Assembly (NCBI GenBank): GCA_002394965.1 | Contig: DGVL01000067.1 | Coordinates: 1-21,780, forward strand | Length of the DNA stretch: 21,780 nucleotides | Origin: Lachnospira sp. UBA4285 | Lineage (GTDB): Bacteria > Bacillota > Clostridia > Lachnospirales > Lachnospiraceae | Direction of reading: 5' to 3' | Part shown: positions 1 to 6,848 of the stretch, one piece after another | Position numbering within the stretch: position 1 is the first letter of the stretch | How the letters are laid out: the number at the start of each line of letters is the position of its first letter | Position numbers and translations under genes: made by a program | The notes under the pieces: generated by a model | The model's input: only the letters and a program-made list of their open reading frames with translations | What the model was told of the DNA's origin: nothing | Database searches by the model: none

Positions 1-672
1 TACATGAAGAACTTCGGCGAGTTCTTCAACAATCAGATTCAGTACGCAGGAACCATTATCTTAAGCCGCACCCAGCTCGTCCCGCAGGAGAAGCTGGACA
101 AGGCCGTCGCCATGATCCGGGAGCAGAATCCGGAGGCCACCATTATCACGACGCCGTGGGACGATATTACCGGAAAGCAGATTCTTGACGCGATGGAAGG
201 GGTCGATGACATGGAGCTGGATATGCTCAAGGAGGCCGCCGAGAAGGCGCACGCCGAGCATGAGGCGGAGCATCATCACCACCATCACGACCATGATCAC
301 GATCATGAGCATGAGCACGATCATGAGCACGAAGAGCATGATCACGAGCACGGACATGAGGAGCACGGCCACGAGCATCATCATCATCACGACGCCGACG
401 ACGTGTTCACAAGCTGGGGCCGGGAGACCGCGAAGAAGTACACGAAGGAGCAGCTCACGCAGATCTTGGACAGCCTTTCCGGATCCGACGAGTACGGCAT
501 TGTCCTGCGCGCCAAGGGAATGCTGCCGACGCCGGACGGAAGATGGCTGTTCTTTGACATGGTACCGGGCGAGGCGGATGTCAGAGACGGCAGCGCGGAA
601 GTGACCGGCAGGATTGTCGTCATCGGATCGAATCTCAGGGAAGACCGGCTTCAGGAACTGTTCGAGGTCTGA
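1..672 (+). CDS. CobW/COG0523-family GTPase, C-terminal part (5' truncated by window edge), His-rich
   Basis: The frame is open from base 1, so the N-terminal P-loop half lies outside the window and the ATG at 4 is probably internal. Counting from that ATG, residues 1-75 look like the end of the G domain, with LSRTQ where GTPases usually carry the NKxD base-recognition motif. Residues 83-129 are a His/Asp/Glu-rich run with over 25 histidines. Residues 137-220 are a CobW C-terminal domain (SWGRETAKKYT..., DGRWLFFDMVPG). COG0523 proteins are GTP-driven metallochaperones. His-rich loops are typical of zinc members such as YciC/ZagA and of nickel proteins such as HypB, so delivery or storage of zinc in the cytoplasm is the best inference. 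The next gene starts 1 base after this stop and encodes another GTPase. A Zur or other metal-responsive site, if present, would be left of the window. Confidence 0.9.
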   Translation, partial: YMKNFGEFFNNQIQYAGTIILSRTQLVPQEKLDKAVAMIREQNPEATIITTPWDDITGKQILDAMEGVDDMELDMLKEAAEKAHAEHEAEHHHHHHDHDHDHEHEHDHEHEEHDHEHGHEEHGHEHHHHHDADDVFTSWGRETAKKYTKEQLTQILDSLSGSDEYGIVLRAKGMLPTPDGRWLFFDMVPGEADVRDGSAEVTGRIVVIGSNLREDRLQELFEV

Positions 673-673
673 T

Positions 674-1621
674 ATGGCAGATGAAGATTACGCAATCCCG
701 ATTTTCCTGATAAATGGTCAGCTCGAGTCCGGCAAGACGACCTTCATCTCCGACACCATTGAGATGGGGCAGTTTGACGAGGCACAGAAGAAACTGCTGA
801 TCGTCTGCGAGGAAGGCGAGGAAGAATACGACGAGAAACTTCTCCGGGAGAACGCGGTGGACATGGTCGCCCTGGACAAGGACGAGTTCACGCCGGAAAG
901 GCTGGAACAGCTCGATAAGCAGTACGATCCGTGGGTCGTCATTGTCGAGTACAACGGCATGTGGGATCCGAAGCTGATCGAGGAGATCGCCAAGCCGCGC
1001 GGCTGGGAGATCTACCAGACCATCACGATGATGGATGCCGGCAGCTTCCAGCTGCAGTGGCAGAACATGAAGTCCATCATGGCGGAGTCCGTAAAACGGG
1101 CGGATATGGTCATTTTCAACCGCTGCGTCAAGGGAATGAACTTAGGGTCCTTCCGGCGCTCCATGCGTGCCCTGAACGGCAATCTGCAGGTCGTGTTCGA
1201 GGATGAGAACGGCGACCAGGTGGCCATCTCCGAGCAGCTTCCCTATGACACCAGCCAGGATGTCATCGAAGTCGAAGATGACGATTACGGCATCTGGTAC
1301 ATGGATGTGAATGACCGGCCGGAGGTGTACAAAGGCAAGACCGTGCGCGTGAAGGGACAGGTTCTGAAGAACCGCCAGTTCAAAAAGAAAAATTTTGTGC
1401 CGGGTCGCAAGGTCATGACATGCTGCGCCGCCGACATGCAGTTTATCGGCTACATCGCCGAATATGACAAGGTCGATGAGCTCACAAATAAAGAATGGGT
1501 GAGCGTGACAGCAAAGATCACCTACGAATTCCGGACCGAGTACCGGAAAAAAGGACCCGTTCTGCAGTGCATCAGCGTAGAGAAGGCCGAGCCGCCGGTG
1601 AATGAAATCGTGTCATTCTGA
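674..1621 (+). CDS. P-loop GTPase fused to a DUF1980 (YcgQ/TIGR03943-like) C-terminal domain
   Basis: This is a 315-residue protein. I chose the ATG at 674, 1 base after the upstream stop, because the P-loop then sits near the N-terminus. Residues 15-22 read GQLESGKT, a Walker A motif, and residues 9-190 look like a CobW/G3E-type fold with FNRCVK near residue 148 in the base-specificity position. From about residue 205 the protein changes character: VYKGKTVRVKGQV, then MTCCAADMQFIGYIAEYD with the Cys pair at 250-251, then EWVSVTAKI. That pattern matches the C-terminal domain of the YcgQ/TIGR03943 (DUF1980) family as I remember it. Those proteins are usually encoded beside a UPF0718 permease and COG0523 GTPases in metal-responsive loci. 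The fusion suggests a metal-transfer step coupled to GTP hydrolysis, with the Cys pair as a possible ligand. The metal identity is inference. Confidence 0.8.
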   Translation: MADEDYAIPIFLINGQLESGKTTFISDTIEMGQFDEAQKKLLIVCEEGEEEYDEKLLRENAVDMVALDKDEFTPERLEQLDKQYDPWVVIVEYNGMWDPKLIEEIAKPRGWEIYQTITMMDAGSFQLQWQNMKSIMAESVKRADMVIFNRCVKGMNLGSFRRSMRALNGNLQVVFEDENGDQVAISEQLPYDTSQDVIEVEDDDYGIWYMDVNDRPEVYKGKTVRVKGQVLKNRQFKKKNFVPGRKVMTCCAADMQFIGYIAEYDKVDELTNKEWVSVTAKITYEFRTEYRKKGPVLQCISVEKAEPPVNEIVSF

Positions 1622-1647
1622 GTGCCCGGCGGCGGAAAGGACAGCAA

Positions 1648-2505
1648 GTGATACAGGATATCGGGCCCAGGCATCTTTTCAACGAGTACCATGAGGAGAA
1701 GCCCTCAGAAGGCGACACCTGTTTCCTCTTCCGGGACGGACAGATCCTTGCCGCTTCCGGAGAGGAAAACCGGATGGAATATCCCCGGTATCGGGATTTC
1801 CGGGAGGAAGACCGGAAAAAATTTCATTTTGTATATCTGCTGCGGGTCGACGAGCGCAAGTGCTTTCTCGCGGTGGGGCGGAATCTGCCGGAAGAGGTGC
1901 AGTTTACACAGCCTTCCGGCTTTTCCTTCTTTCCGGTCAATATCTTTCGCAAGGCAATGCCGAAGTACATGGCGTTCGCCGCAGTGACGGCGTGGCATCT
2001 GAACGTGTGGTACAGGGACAATCAGTTCTGCGGGAGATGCGGAAAGCGCATGAAGCCGGACCACCGGGAGCGGATGATGCGCTGTTCGTGTGGCAATATG
2101 GTCTATCCGCGCATCTCGCCGGCTGTGATCGTCGCTGTGACAGACGGAAGCCGGATCCTGCTCACCAAATACGCGTACGGGAATTACCATCACTATGCGC
2201 TGGTCGCCGGTTTCACCGAGATTGGCGAGACACTCGAGCAGACAGTTTCGCGCGAGGTGATGGAGGAAGTCGGTCTGAAGGTGAAGAACATCCGCTATTA
2301 CAAGTCTCAGCCCTGGGGGCTGTCGGGCTCGCTTCTGGCCGGATTTTTCTGCGATCTGGACGGGGACGGCACGATCACGCTTCAGGAGGAAGAGCTGAAG
2401 GAAGCGGAGTGGTTTGAAGCCGCCGATCTCACGCCGCAGGCAGACGGAATCAGCCTGACGCGGGAGATGATGGCGAAGTTCCGTGCGGATCACACGGGAG
2501 AATGA
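1648..2505 (+). CDS. nudC: NudC-type NAD(H) pyrophosphatase (Nudix hydrolase with zinc ribbon)
   Basis: This is a 285-residue protein starting at GTG 1648, with a purine-rich AAAGGA about 7 bases upstream. Residues 128-148 form a zinc ribbon (CGRC ... CSC), followed by YPRISPAVIVAV, the usual junction into the Nudix fold. The Nudix box is complete at residues 188-210 (G-x5-E-x7-REVMEEVGL). Just after it, SQPWGLSGS at 220-228 takes the place of the NADH-specificity signature SQPWPFPxS of E. coli NudC: SQPW is kept but the tail differs. Family members cleave NADH/NAD+ to NMN(H) and AMP, and in E. coli NudC also removes NAD caps from RNA. The second Cys pair is CxC rather than CxxC, so the zinc ribbon may be slightly altered. 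It lies 26 bases after the GTPase gene and overlaps the next gene by 4 bases, so it is probably co-transcribed with both. Confidence 0.9.
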   Translation: MIQDIGPRHLFNEYHEEKPSEGDTCFLFRDGQILAASGEENRMEYPRYRDFREEDRKKFHFVYLLRVDERKCFLAVGRNLPEEVQFTQPSGFSFFPVNIFRKAMPKYMAFAAVTAWHLNVWYRDNQFCGRCGKRMKPDHRERMMRCSCGNMVYPRISPAVIVAVTDGSRILLTKYAYGNYHHYALVAGFTEIGETLEQTVSREVMEEVGLKVKNIRYYKSQPWGLSGSLLAGFFCDLDGDGTITLQEEELKEAEWFEAADLTPQADGISLTREMMAKFRADHTGE

Positions 2506-4358
2506 AAGCGGACAACTGTATGATCAGGTATTATTATGACCATGGACGCCGGCTGGATGAGCCGGAAGAAAAACAGGGACTCACAGAGGAAGAAGAGACA
2601 GCAAAGGCCGCCGGCGTACTTGACGCAGGCGGCATTGTCTGCGTGCAGGGAGAATCTGCTTATTATCTTGTGTGCCGGGCAGATGTCCCCGGCGCGGTCC
2701 GGCAGCTGCGCGTTCTGAAGCAGAGCTTCTACCGGCCGTTTGCCATCGCGTATGCTGACGGCGGCGCTGCGGCAGCGGACTTTCCGATGACACAGGAGGA
2801 GCGCAGGACTCTGGAGGACCCGCCGCATCCGATCGTTCTCATTCCCGTTCCGGCAGCGGCTGGGAGTTCTTCCGACCCGGTCCGCCTGTCGTTCCCGGAG
2901 CAGGGCGTCTGCCTGGCACCGGGGCCTCTTCCCCGGAAGCTGGCGGAGAGCTGCGGACCGCTTGTAATCACCAGCGCCAACCGCTGGCATGAGAACACCC
3001 CGCAGGACGAGGAGGCGGTCTCGGAGTGGATGCTGACTGCGTCGATGACGGCCGGGTTTACGCTGATGGATTCTGCGCTTGTACTTCTGGGGACATCAGC
3101 CGGATTTGGCCAGACGGCAGAGCAGTCCGTGATGCGGATCGTGAAAGGTTTCCGTCAGGTCCTGCGCCGCGCCGCGGGGCTTACCGACAGGCCGATCACG
3201 CTTGCGGACGGCCCGCGCGAGGACTATTTTGCCGCGGGGTCCGATGAGGACACGGCTTTTTTGTACACAAGAGGAAATCAGGCGTATCTGAGCCGTAACT
3301 ATGGCAGTCTCAGGCGGGCTGAGGCGGCGGAGGCGTACGGGCGGGAGCTGAAGGTAGCCAGGGCGCGGCTTGCCCTGTATCCGGATCACTGCGTGGCGGA
3401 TTACTCCAGCCAGAGCGTGTCGGCGGCCATCACCGCATATGAGGCGGGGAATGCCGGACGGGGGATACCATTTGTCAGGATTCAGCACGAGGAAGCTCAC
3501 GCGGCTTCGGTGCTGATGGAGAAGGATCCCTATACCCCGGCGGTTGCGGCGGTTTTTGACAACGCGCATCCCGGGACGGACGGAAGCCTGTGGGGCATGG
3601 ATTTCTTCAGCATCTCGCATGGGACGATGGTCCGGGAGGCCGGGCTGTTCCCCCGGGAACTTATCGGGGACGGCCCCCTTCCCGGCAGCGCCGTGACGCT
3701 GGCGTGCAGTTACCTGAGCGACTGTGATGTGCGGTCGGTCCTCCGGGAGACAGGCGCCGGCGAATATATCATGGAGAAAAATTTCCGCAGCCGGATAGCG
3801 GGCATGACCTGGACGGACAAGAAGGCTTCGGATCTGGTCTATGCGGCTGTCCTCCACAAGATCAACACGGTGCGCTCGTCCTCGCTGGGGGCCCTGCTCT
3901 TCAGTGCAGCGGCAATTCTGGGAGAGGAAAAGGAAGTCCACTATCCGCTGGAAGCTCTGGACATCCTGGATCGGCTCGCTGCAGGAGCAAAGGCTTCTGT
4001 GCCGCTTGAGATCCGGATCGCGCAGGACGAAGACGGGAGACCTCTGGGCAATGCGGCGCCGCTTTTTGACCGCATCGTTGACGGCCTTATCGCCGGGGAA
4101 AGCCGCGCTGACCTTGCTGCCGGCATCTTTCCGGCCATAGCCGGGTACGCCGCGCAGACGATACAGATTCTCAGGAAACGCACCGGAGTGGACCGCGTGA
4201 TCCTCGCCGGCGGCCTGCTCGCAAACCGGCGGCTGCTCTCTGCCATCCTTGACGCGCTTGAAAAAGACGGCATCCGGCCGGATATCAACGAGATTGTGCC
4301 GCCCGGCGATCAGGGGATCGCGCTCGGACAGGCGTACGGACTCCCGGGAGTCTTCTGA
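2502..4358 (+). CDS. HypF-like protein with only YrdC and Kae1-like domains
   Basis: This is a 618-residue protein. The ATG at 2502 overlaps the nudC stop (ATGA) and has ACGGGAG upstream, whereas the ATG at 2520 has a weaker site. Residues 35-222 resemble a YrdC/Sua5-type module (GGIVCVQGESAYYLVCRAD, YRPFAIAYAD, GPLVITSAN). Residues 240-618 resemble the Kae1-like half of HypF: the metal-binding H-x3-H is IQHEEAH (329-333), followed by TDGSLWGMDFF (359-369), SSLGALL (459-465), ILAGGLLANRRLL (567-579) and PPGDQGIALGQA (600-611). Full HypF is about 750 residues and begins with an acylphosphatase domain and two zinc fingers. Both are missing here with no sign of a frameshift, so this is a short form rather than a broken gene. 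HypF makes the thiocarbamate precursor of the cyanide ligands in [NiFe] hydrogenase. No other hyp or hydrogenase gene is in the window, so the substrate here is unknown. Confidence 0.85.
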   Translation: MKADNCMIRYYYDHGRRLDEPEEKQGLTEEEETAKAAGVLDAGGIVCVQGESAYYLVCRADVPGAVRQLRVLKQSFYRPFAIAYADGGAAAADFPMTQEERRTLEDPPHPIVLIPVPAAAGSSSDPVRLSFPEQGVCLAPGPLPRKLAESCGPLVITSANRWHENTPQDEEAVSEWMLTASMTAGFTLMDSALVLLGTSAGFGQTAEQSVMRIVKGFRQVLRRAAGLTDRPITLADGPREDYFAAGSDEDTAFLYTRGNQAYLSRNYGSLRRAEAAEAYGRELKVARARLALYPDHCVADYSSQSVSAAITAYEAGNAGRGIPFVRIQHEEAHAASVLMEKDPYTPAVAAVFDNAHPGTDGSLWGMDFFSISHGTMVREAGLFPRELIGDGPLPGSAVTLACSYLSDCDVRSVLRETGAGEYIMEKNFRSRIAGMTWTDKKASDLVYAAVLHKINTVRSSSLGALLFSAAAILGEEKEVHYPLEALDILDRLAAGAKASVPLEIRIAQDEDGRPLGNAAPLFDRIVDGLIAGESRADLAAGIFPAIAGYAAQTIQILRKRTGVDRVILAGGLLANRRLLSAILDALEKDGIRPDINEIVPPGDQGIALGQAYGLPGVF

Positions 4359-4388
4359 CACGCCGGATGCTTCTGCCCTCGTGCGCTC

Positions 4389-4417
4389 TTGCGGGCCTCT
4401 CACCGGAAGACTATAAT
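4389..4417 (+). promoter_or_regulatory. Predicted sigma-A promoter for the aquaporin gene
   Basis: TTGCGG at 4389-4394 and a perfect TATAAT at 4412-4417 are separated by 17 bases. It lies 72 bases upstream of the aquaporin ATG in a 131-base gap with no other feature I can support. The gap shows no clear terminator for the preceding genes, so read-through from the left is possible. Confidence 0.75.
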
Positions 4418-4489
4418 GGACGAAACACAAGACGCGGACTGGAAGGCGTCTGCTGTGCAACTGTCATATCTGACTTAGGAGGCAGAAGT

Positions 4490-5428
4490 ATGTTGAAAAA
4501 ATTCCTTGCCGAATTCATCGGCACCTTCCTTCTGGTATTCCTGTGCTGCGGCGCGGCTTCATACACCGCCGGCTATCAGGGATATCTGGGGACGGTCGGC
4601 ATCGCTCTGATATTCGGCCTGGTGCTCACGGGACTGTGCTACACTATCGGGCATGTGTCCGGCTCGCACGTCAATCCGGCCGTTTCCATCGCCATGTGGG
4701 TGGCTGGAAGACTCTCCACGCTGGAGTTCTTCGTGTATATCTGTGCGCAGTTCATCGGCGGCATTGCGGCCGGCTTCAGCCTTTACGCGCTGAGCCGCAC
4801 GTTTTCGTCGGACCGTCTGTCGCTGTTCGTGGCCAATGGCTACAACCTCACCGGACTCGGTGTGAACGGTTACGGAAGTGCGTCCTCGTTCCTTGAGATC
4901 AGCGCTCTGGGCGCGGCTTGCATGGAAGTGATTCTCACATTTTTCTTTGTATGGGTGGTTATCACGGTGAGCGCGAAGGAGGAGTATCAGGCAGTTTCGG
5001 GTATCGTGATCGGCGCTGCTCTCACGGCAGTTCACCTTTTCGGAATTCCTTTCACGGGAACCAGTGTGAACCCGGCCAGAAGCTTCGGCCCGGCACTTAC
5101 TGTCTTCGTGTGCAAGGGAGATGCGTCGGCACTGAGCCAGTCGGTTGTCTTTATCCTGGCGCCGCTCGTGGGCGGGCTTCTGGCTGCTTTTGTCTATGCC
5201 CTGTTCCTGAAAGACGGAAAAGACGCGGCGGCAGAGGCGGTCGGTGAGACAGACGACGCAGCGGAAAGTGCTGATGCGGCAACACCGGAAGCGGCCGGTG
5301 CCGCGCAGACGACGGAAGTGTCCGAAGGCGGCGAAGAGGCGCCGGAAGTACAGGAAACATCATCGGAAAACGAAGAAACGGATGCGCAGGAAAGCATCGA
5401 GATCCAGGAGACCGGATCAGACGATTGA
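4490..5428 (+). CDS. MIP-family aquaporin (AqpZ-like water channel) with acidic C-terminal tail
   Basis: This is a 312-residue protein. The start at 4490 is set by TTAGGAGG about 6 bases upstream. Six hydrophobic segments and two half-helices are visible in residues 1-240, with NPA motifs at 62-64 (SHVNPAVS) and 194-196 (TSVNPARS). The selectivity filter matches E. coli AqpZ: Phe42 in LIFGL, His182 in AVHLFGIP, Thr191 in TGTSVNP and Arg197 in NPARS, which indicates a water channel rather than a glycerol facilitator. After the last transmembrane helix, residues 241-312 form an Ala/Glu/Asp/Thr/Ser-rich, strongly acidic tail that is presumably cytoplasmic and disordered. AqpZ itself is about 231 residues, so this tail is an addition. 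The gene stands alone between its own promoter and a terminator. Confidence 0.92.
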   Translation: MLKKFLAEFIGTFLLVFLCCGAASYTAGYQGYLGTVGIALIFGLVLTGLCYTIGHVSGSHVNPAVSIAMWVAGRLSTLEFFVYICAQFIGGIAAGFSLYALSRTFSSDRLSLFVANGYNLTGLGVNGYGSASSFLEISALGAACMEVILTFFFVWVVITVSAKEEYQAVSGIVIGAALTAVHLFGIPFTGTSVNPARSFGPALTVFVCKGDASALSQSVVFILAPLVGGLLAAFVYALFLKDGKDAAAEAVGETDDAAESADAATPEAAGAAQTTEVSEGGEEAPEVQETSSENEETDAQESIEIQETGSDD

Positions 5429-5450
5429 GTTCATGTGGTTAAATCTGTGC

Positions 5451-5497
5451 GGGGCTGCTGCCACCGGCTGGGACGCCGGGACGGCGGCCTTTTTTTT
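5451..5497 (+). terminator. Rho-independent terminator after the aquaporin gene
   Basis: A GC-rich hairpin has the perfect inner stem CCGGC (5464-5468) / GCCGG (5475-5479) around a six-base loop. It is extended across an asymmetric internal loop by GCC (5460-5462) / GGC (5483-5485), and followed by eight T residues at 5490-5497. It isolates the aquaporin gene from the pilus locus. Confidence 0.85.
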
Positions 5498-5529
5498 GTG
5501 GCTCTTTTCACTTCACCTTGTGCAGCGTA

Positions 5530-5558
5530 TTGACAGGCCCGGTGAGCATCGGTATAAT
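5530..5558 (+). promoter_or_regulatory. Perfect-consensus sigma-A promoter for the Tad pilus locus
   Basis: TTGACA at 5530-5535 and TATAAT at 5553-5558 match the consensus in every base, with the optimal 17-base spacer. It starts 33 bases after the aquaporin terminator and about 236 bases before the first pilus gene. A promoter this strong followed by a long structured leader suggests that control may act after initiation. Confidence 0.88.
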
Positions 5559-5793
5559 AACTCTGCAACGGGTAAAGAAATCCCGTGCGCACGTTTTTCA
5601 CGCTGTGGTTTCCACAGCTCCTGAGCATTCCGCTCAGAATTTTCCACTTTCTTTTTTAATATCCAGGGGGATATTGTATACCTTTTTTTGCTGTCAGGAA
5701 GGGTGTGAAACTGTGCACTCTTATTCCCGATGTATCGGATTTTTTGTGAACCATTTTTTTCGGATGCGAATTTTTTCCCTGGGGGAGGGATCT
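5559..5793 (+). promoter_or_regulatory. Long structured leader of the Tad operon
   Basis: About 235 bases lie between the promoter and the tadZ-like ATG with no convincing gene. Visible inverted repeats are ACGGG/CCCGT (5568-5586), GCTGTGG/CCACAGC with a 3-base loop (5602-5618), CTGAGC/GCTCAG with a 5-base loop (5621-5637), AATATCC/GGATATT with a 4-base loop (5658-5675) and CCGA/TCGG (5727-5738). The last is followed directly by a T-run, like a small intrinsic terminator. T-runs occur at 5652-5657, 5683-5689, 5740-5745, 5754-5760 and 5771-5776. The arrangement looks like an attenuator or riboswitch leader. I do not recognise a known class, and I see no c-di-GMP-I core in it. Confidence 0.5.
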
Positions 5794-6786
5794 ATGAGCA
5801 CACATGTCTTGGCGGTCTTTGACCGCGATCAGGAGTACAGCGCAAGACTGGCCGGGGCGCTCTCAGCCCGCCGGGATCTGCCGTTTTACGTAAAGCTTTT
5901 TACCGGAAGAGAAGAACTGTGCCGGTATCTGCAGTCGGAAAGCCCGGAGATCCTGCTTGTCGGAGCTGACAGCTGCGGCGACGACATCCGGCACTTATAC
6001 TCCGGAAATCTGCTGCTGCTTCGCGATGAGCCGGGAGGCTGCGCCGGTGAAGATGAAGTCCCCGGTATTTTCAAATATCAGAGTTTCAGCGGCTTTGTGC
6101 GGCAGCTGACGGGGTACTGCAGCCAGAAACTTCTCTCCGGGCCGGAAGTCATGCATGTCTTCGGATTCTATTCATTTCTGCCGGCGGCCTCTGCTTCCTG
6201 CCTTGCGGCGCTTTGCGCATGGAGACTGGGAGCAGGAGATGATTCCGGCCGGGGAAAGGCTCTTTTTCTGAACCTGGATGAGTTTTCCTGCCTCCTTCCG
6301 ATGCTTCCGCAGGTCCTTGGAAAGACGATCTCCGATGCCATATATGCGTATCGCCGGGATGAGTCCGGCTGCGGCGGGGATATTGCGAAGATGACAGGAG
6401 AAAACGCATGGTTCTGGTATCTCGCGCCCTTTGTGTGCGCGGAGGACTGCGCCCAGATGCAGCCCGCCGAGTTCCCGGGATTCCTGCGCGCCACAGCCCT
6501 GGCTCTTGGCACTGCCACGGTGGTTCTTGACATCGGCCAGGCATGTCCGAGAGCGTGGGATCTGTTCCCGGTCTGCGACACGGTCTTTATCGCGGAGGAT
6601 GAAAGCTCCTCAGGGCGGGTAGATGCCCTGGCGGAGTATCTGGTGGCCTCCGGGAGAGAAGCGCTGCTCTCGCGGCTTGTGCGCATTCCTTTTTCCACAT
6701 GTCATCTTCCGGATGGCTGCTTTGCACAGCCTCCGGGAGCAGACCTCAGAAGGCGGATCCCCGGACAGGTGGCAGGACTTGGGTGA
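5794..6786 (+). CDS. tadZ: TadZ/CpaE-like pilus localisation protein, degenerate ATPase
   Basis: This is a 330-residue protein. The start at 5794 is preceded by GGGAGGGA; longer in-frame extensions into the leader lack support. Residues 1-110 resemble the receiver-like N-terminal domain of CpaE/TadZ (VLAVFDRDQEYSARLAGALS, then PEILLVGAD). Residues 118-330 resemble a MinD/ParA-type fold: VMHVFGFYSF at the position of the first strand and P-loop, LFLNLDEF, then TVVLDIGQ at the Walker B-like strand. The P-loop itself is absent (FLPAASAS where GGxGKT would be). In Tad systems TadZ marks the assembly site at the pole and recruits TadA. As the first gene of the locus it fits the usual order Z-A-B-C. 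Without a P-loop it probably does not hydrolyse ATP, although some TadZ proteins have atypical nucleotide sites. Confidence 0.8.
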   Translation: MSTHVLAVFDRDQEYSARLAGALSARRDLPFYVKLFTGREELCRYLQSESPEILLVGADSCGDDIRHLYSGNLLLLRDEPGGCAGEDEVPGIFKYQSFSGFVRQLTGYCSQKLLSGPEVMHVFGFYSFLPAASASCLAALCAWRLGAGDDSGRGKALFLNLDEFSCLLPMLPQVLGKTISDAIYAYRRDESGCGGDIAKMTGENAWFWYLAPFVCAEDCAQMQPAEFPGFLRATALALGTATVVLDIGQACPRAWDLFPVCDTVFIAEDESSSGRVDALAEYLVASGREALLSRLVRIPFSTCHLPDGCFAQPPGADLRRRIPGQVAGLG

Positions 6787-6848
6787 GGGACCGGGGCGGG
6801 AGCGCGGCGTGGAATGCGCGGGGCGGCCGCTGAAAGACAGAAAGGGGA

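Noticed and set aside
250..390. Repetitive CATGAGCAC-type DNA as a possible tandem repeat or CRISPR-like array
   Set aside because: The repetition is at codon level for a His/Asp/Glu-rich stretch in frame; there are no repeat-spacer units.
614..673. Earlier in-frame start for the GTPase-DUF1980 gene
   Set aside because: It would overlap the CobW gene by 59 bases and add 20 residues with no homology; the ATG at 674 puts the P-loop where it belongs.
3096..4460. Open frame of 454 codons on the - strand opposite the HypF-like gene
   Set aside because: It is antisense to a gene with clear YrdC/Kae1 motifs, its translation has no recognisable domain, and long antisense frames are expected in GC-rich coding DNA.
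5559..5793. c-di-GMP riboswitch before the pilus genes
   Set aside because: Attractive because c-di-GMP often controls pili, but I could not find the conserved core or tetraloop-receptor features by eye. I leave it as an unclassified leader.
5518..5793. N-terminal extension of the tadZ-like gene into the leader
   Set aside because: The frame is open, but it would start at or before the -10 box of the promoter, and the best ribosome site is just before 5794.
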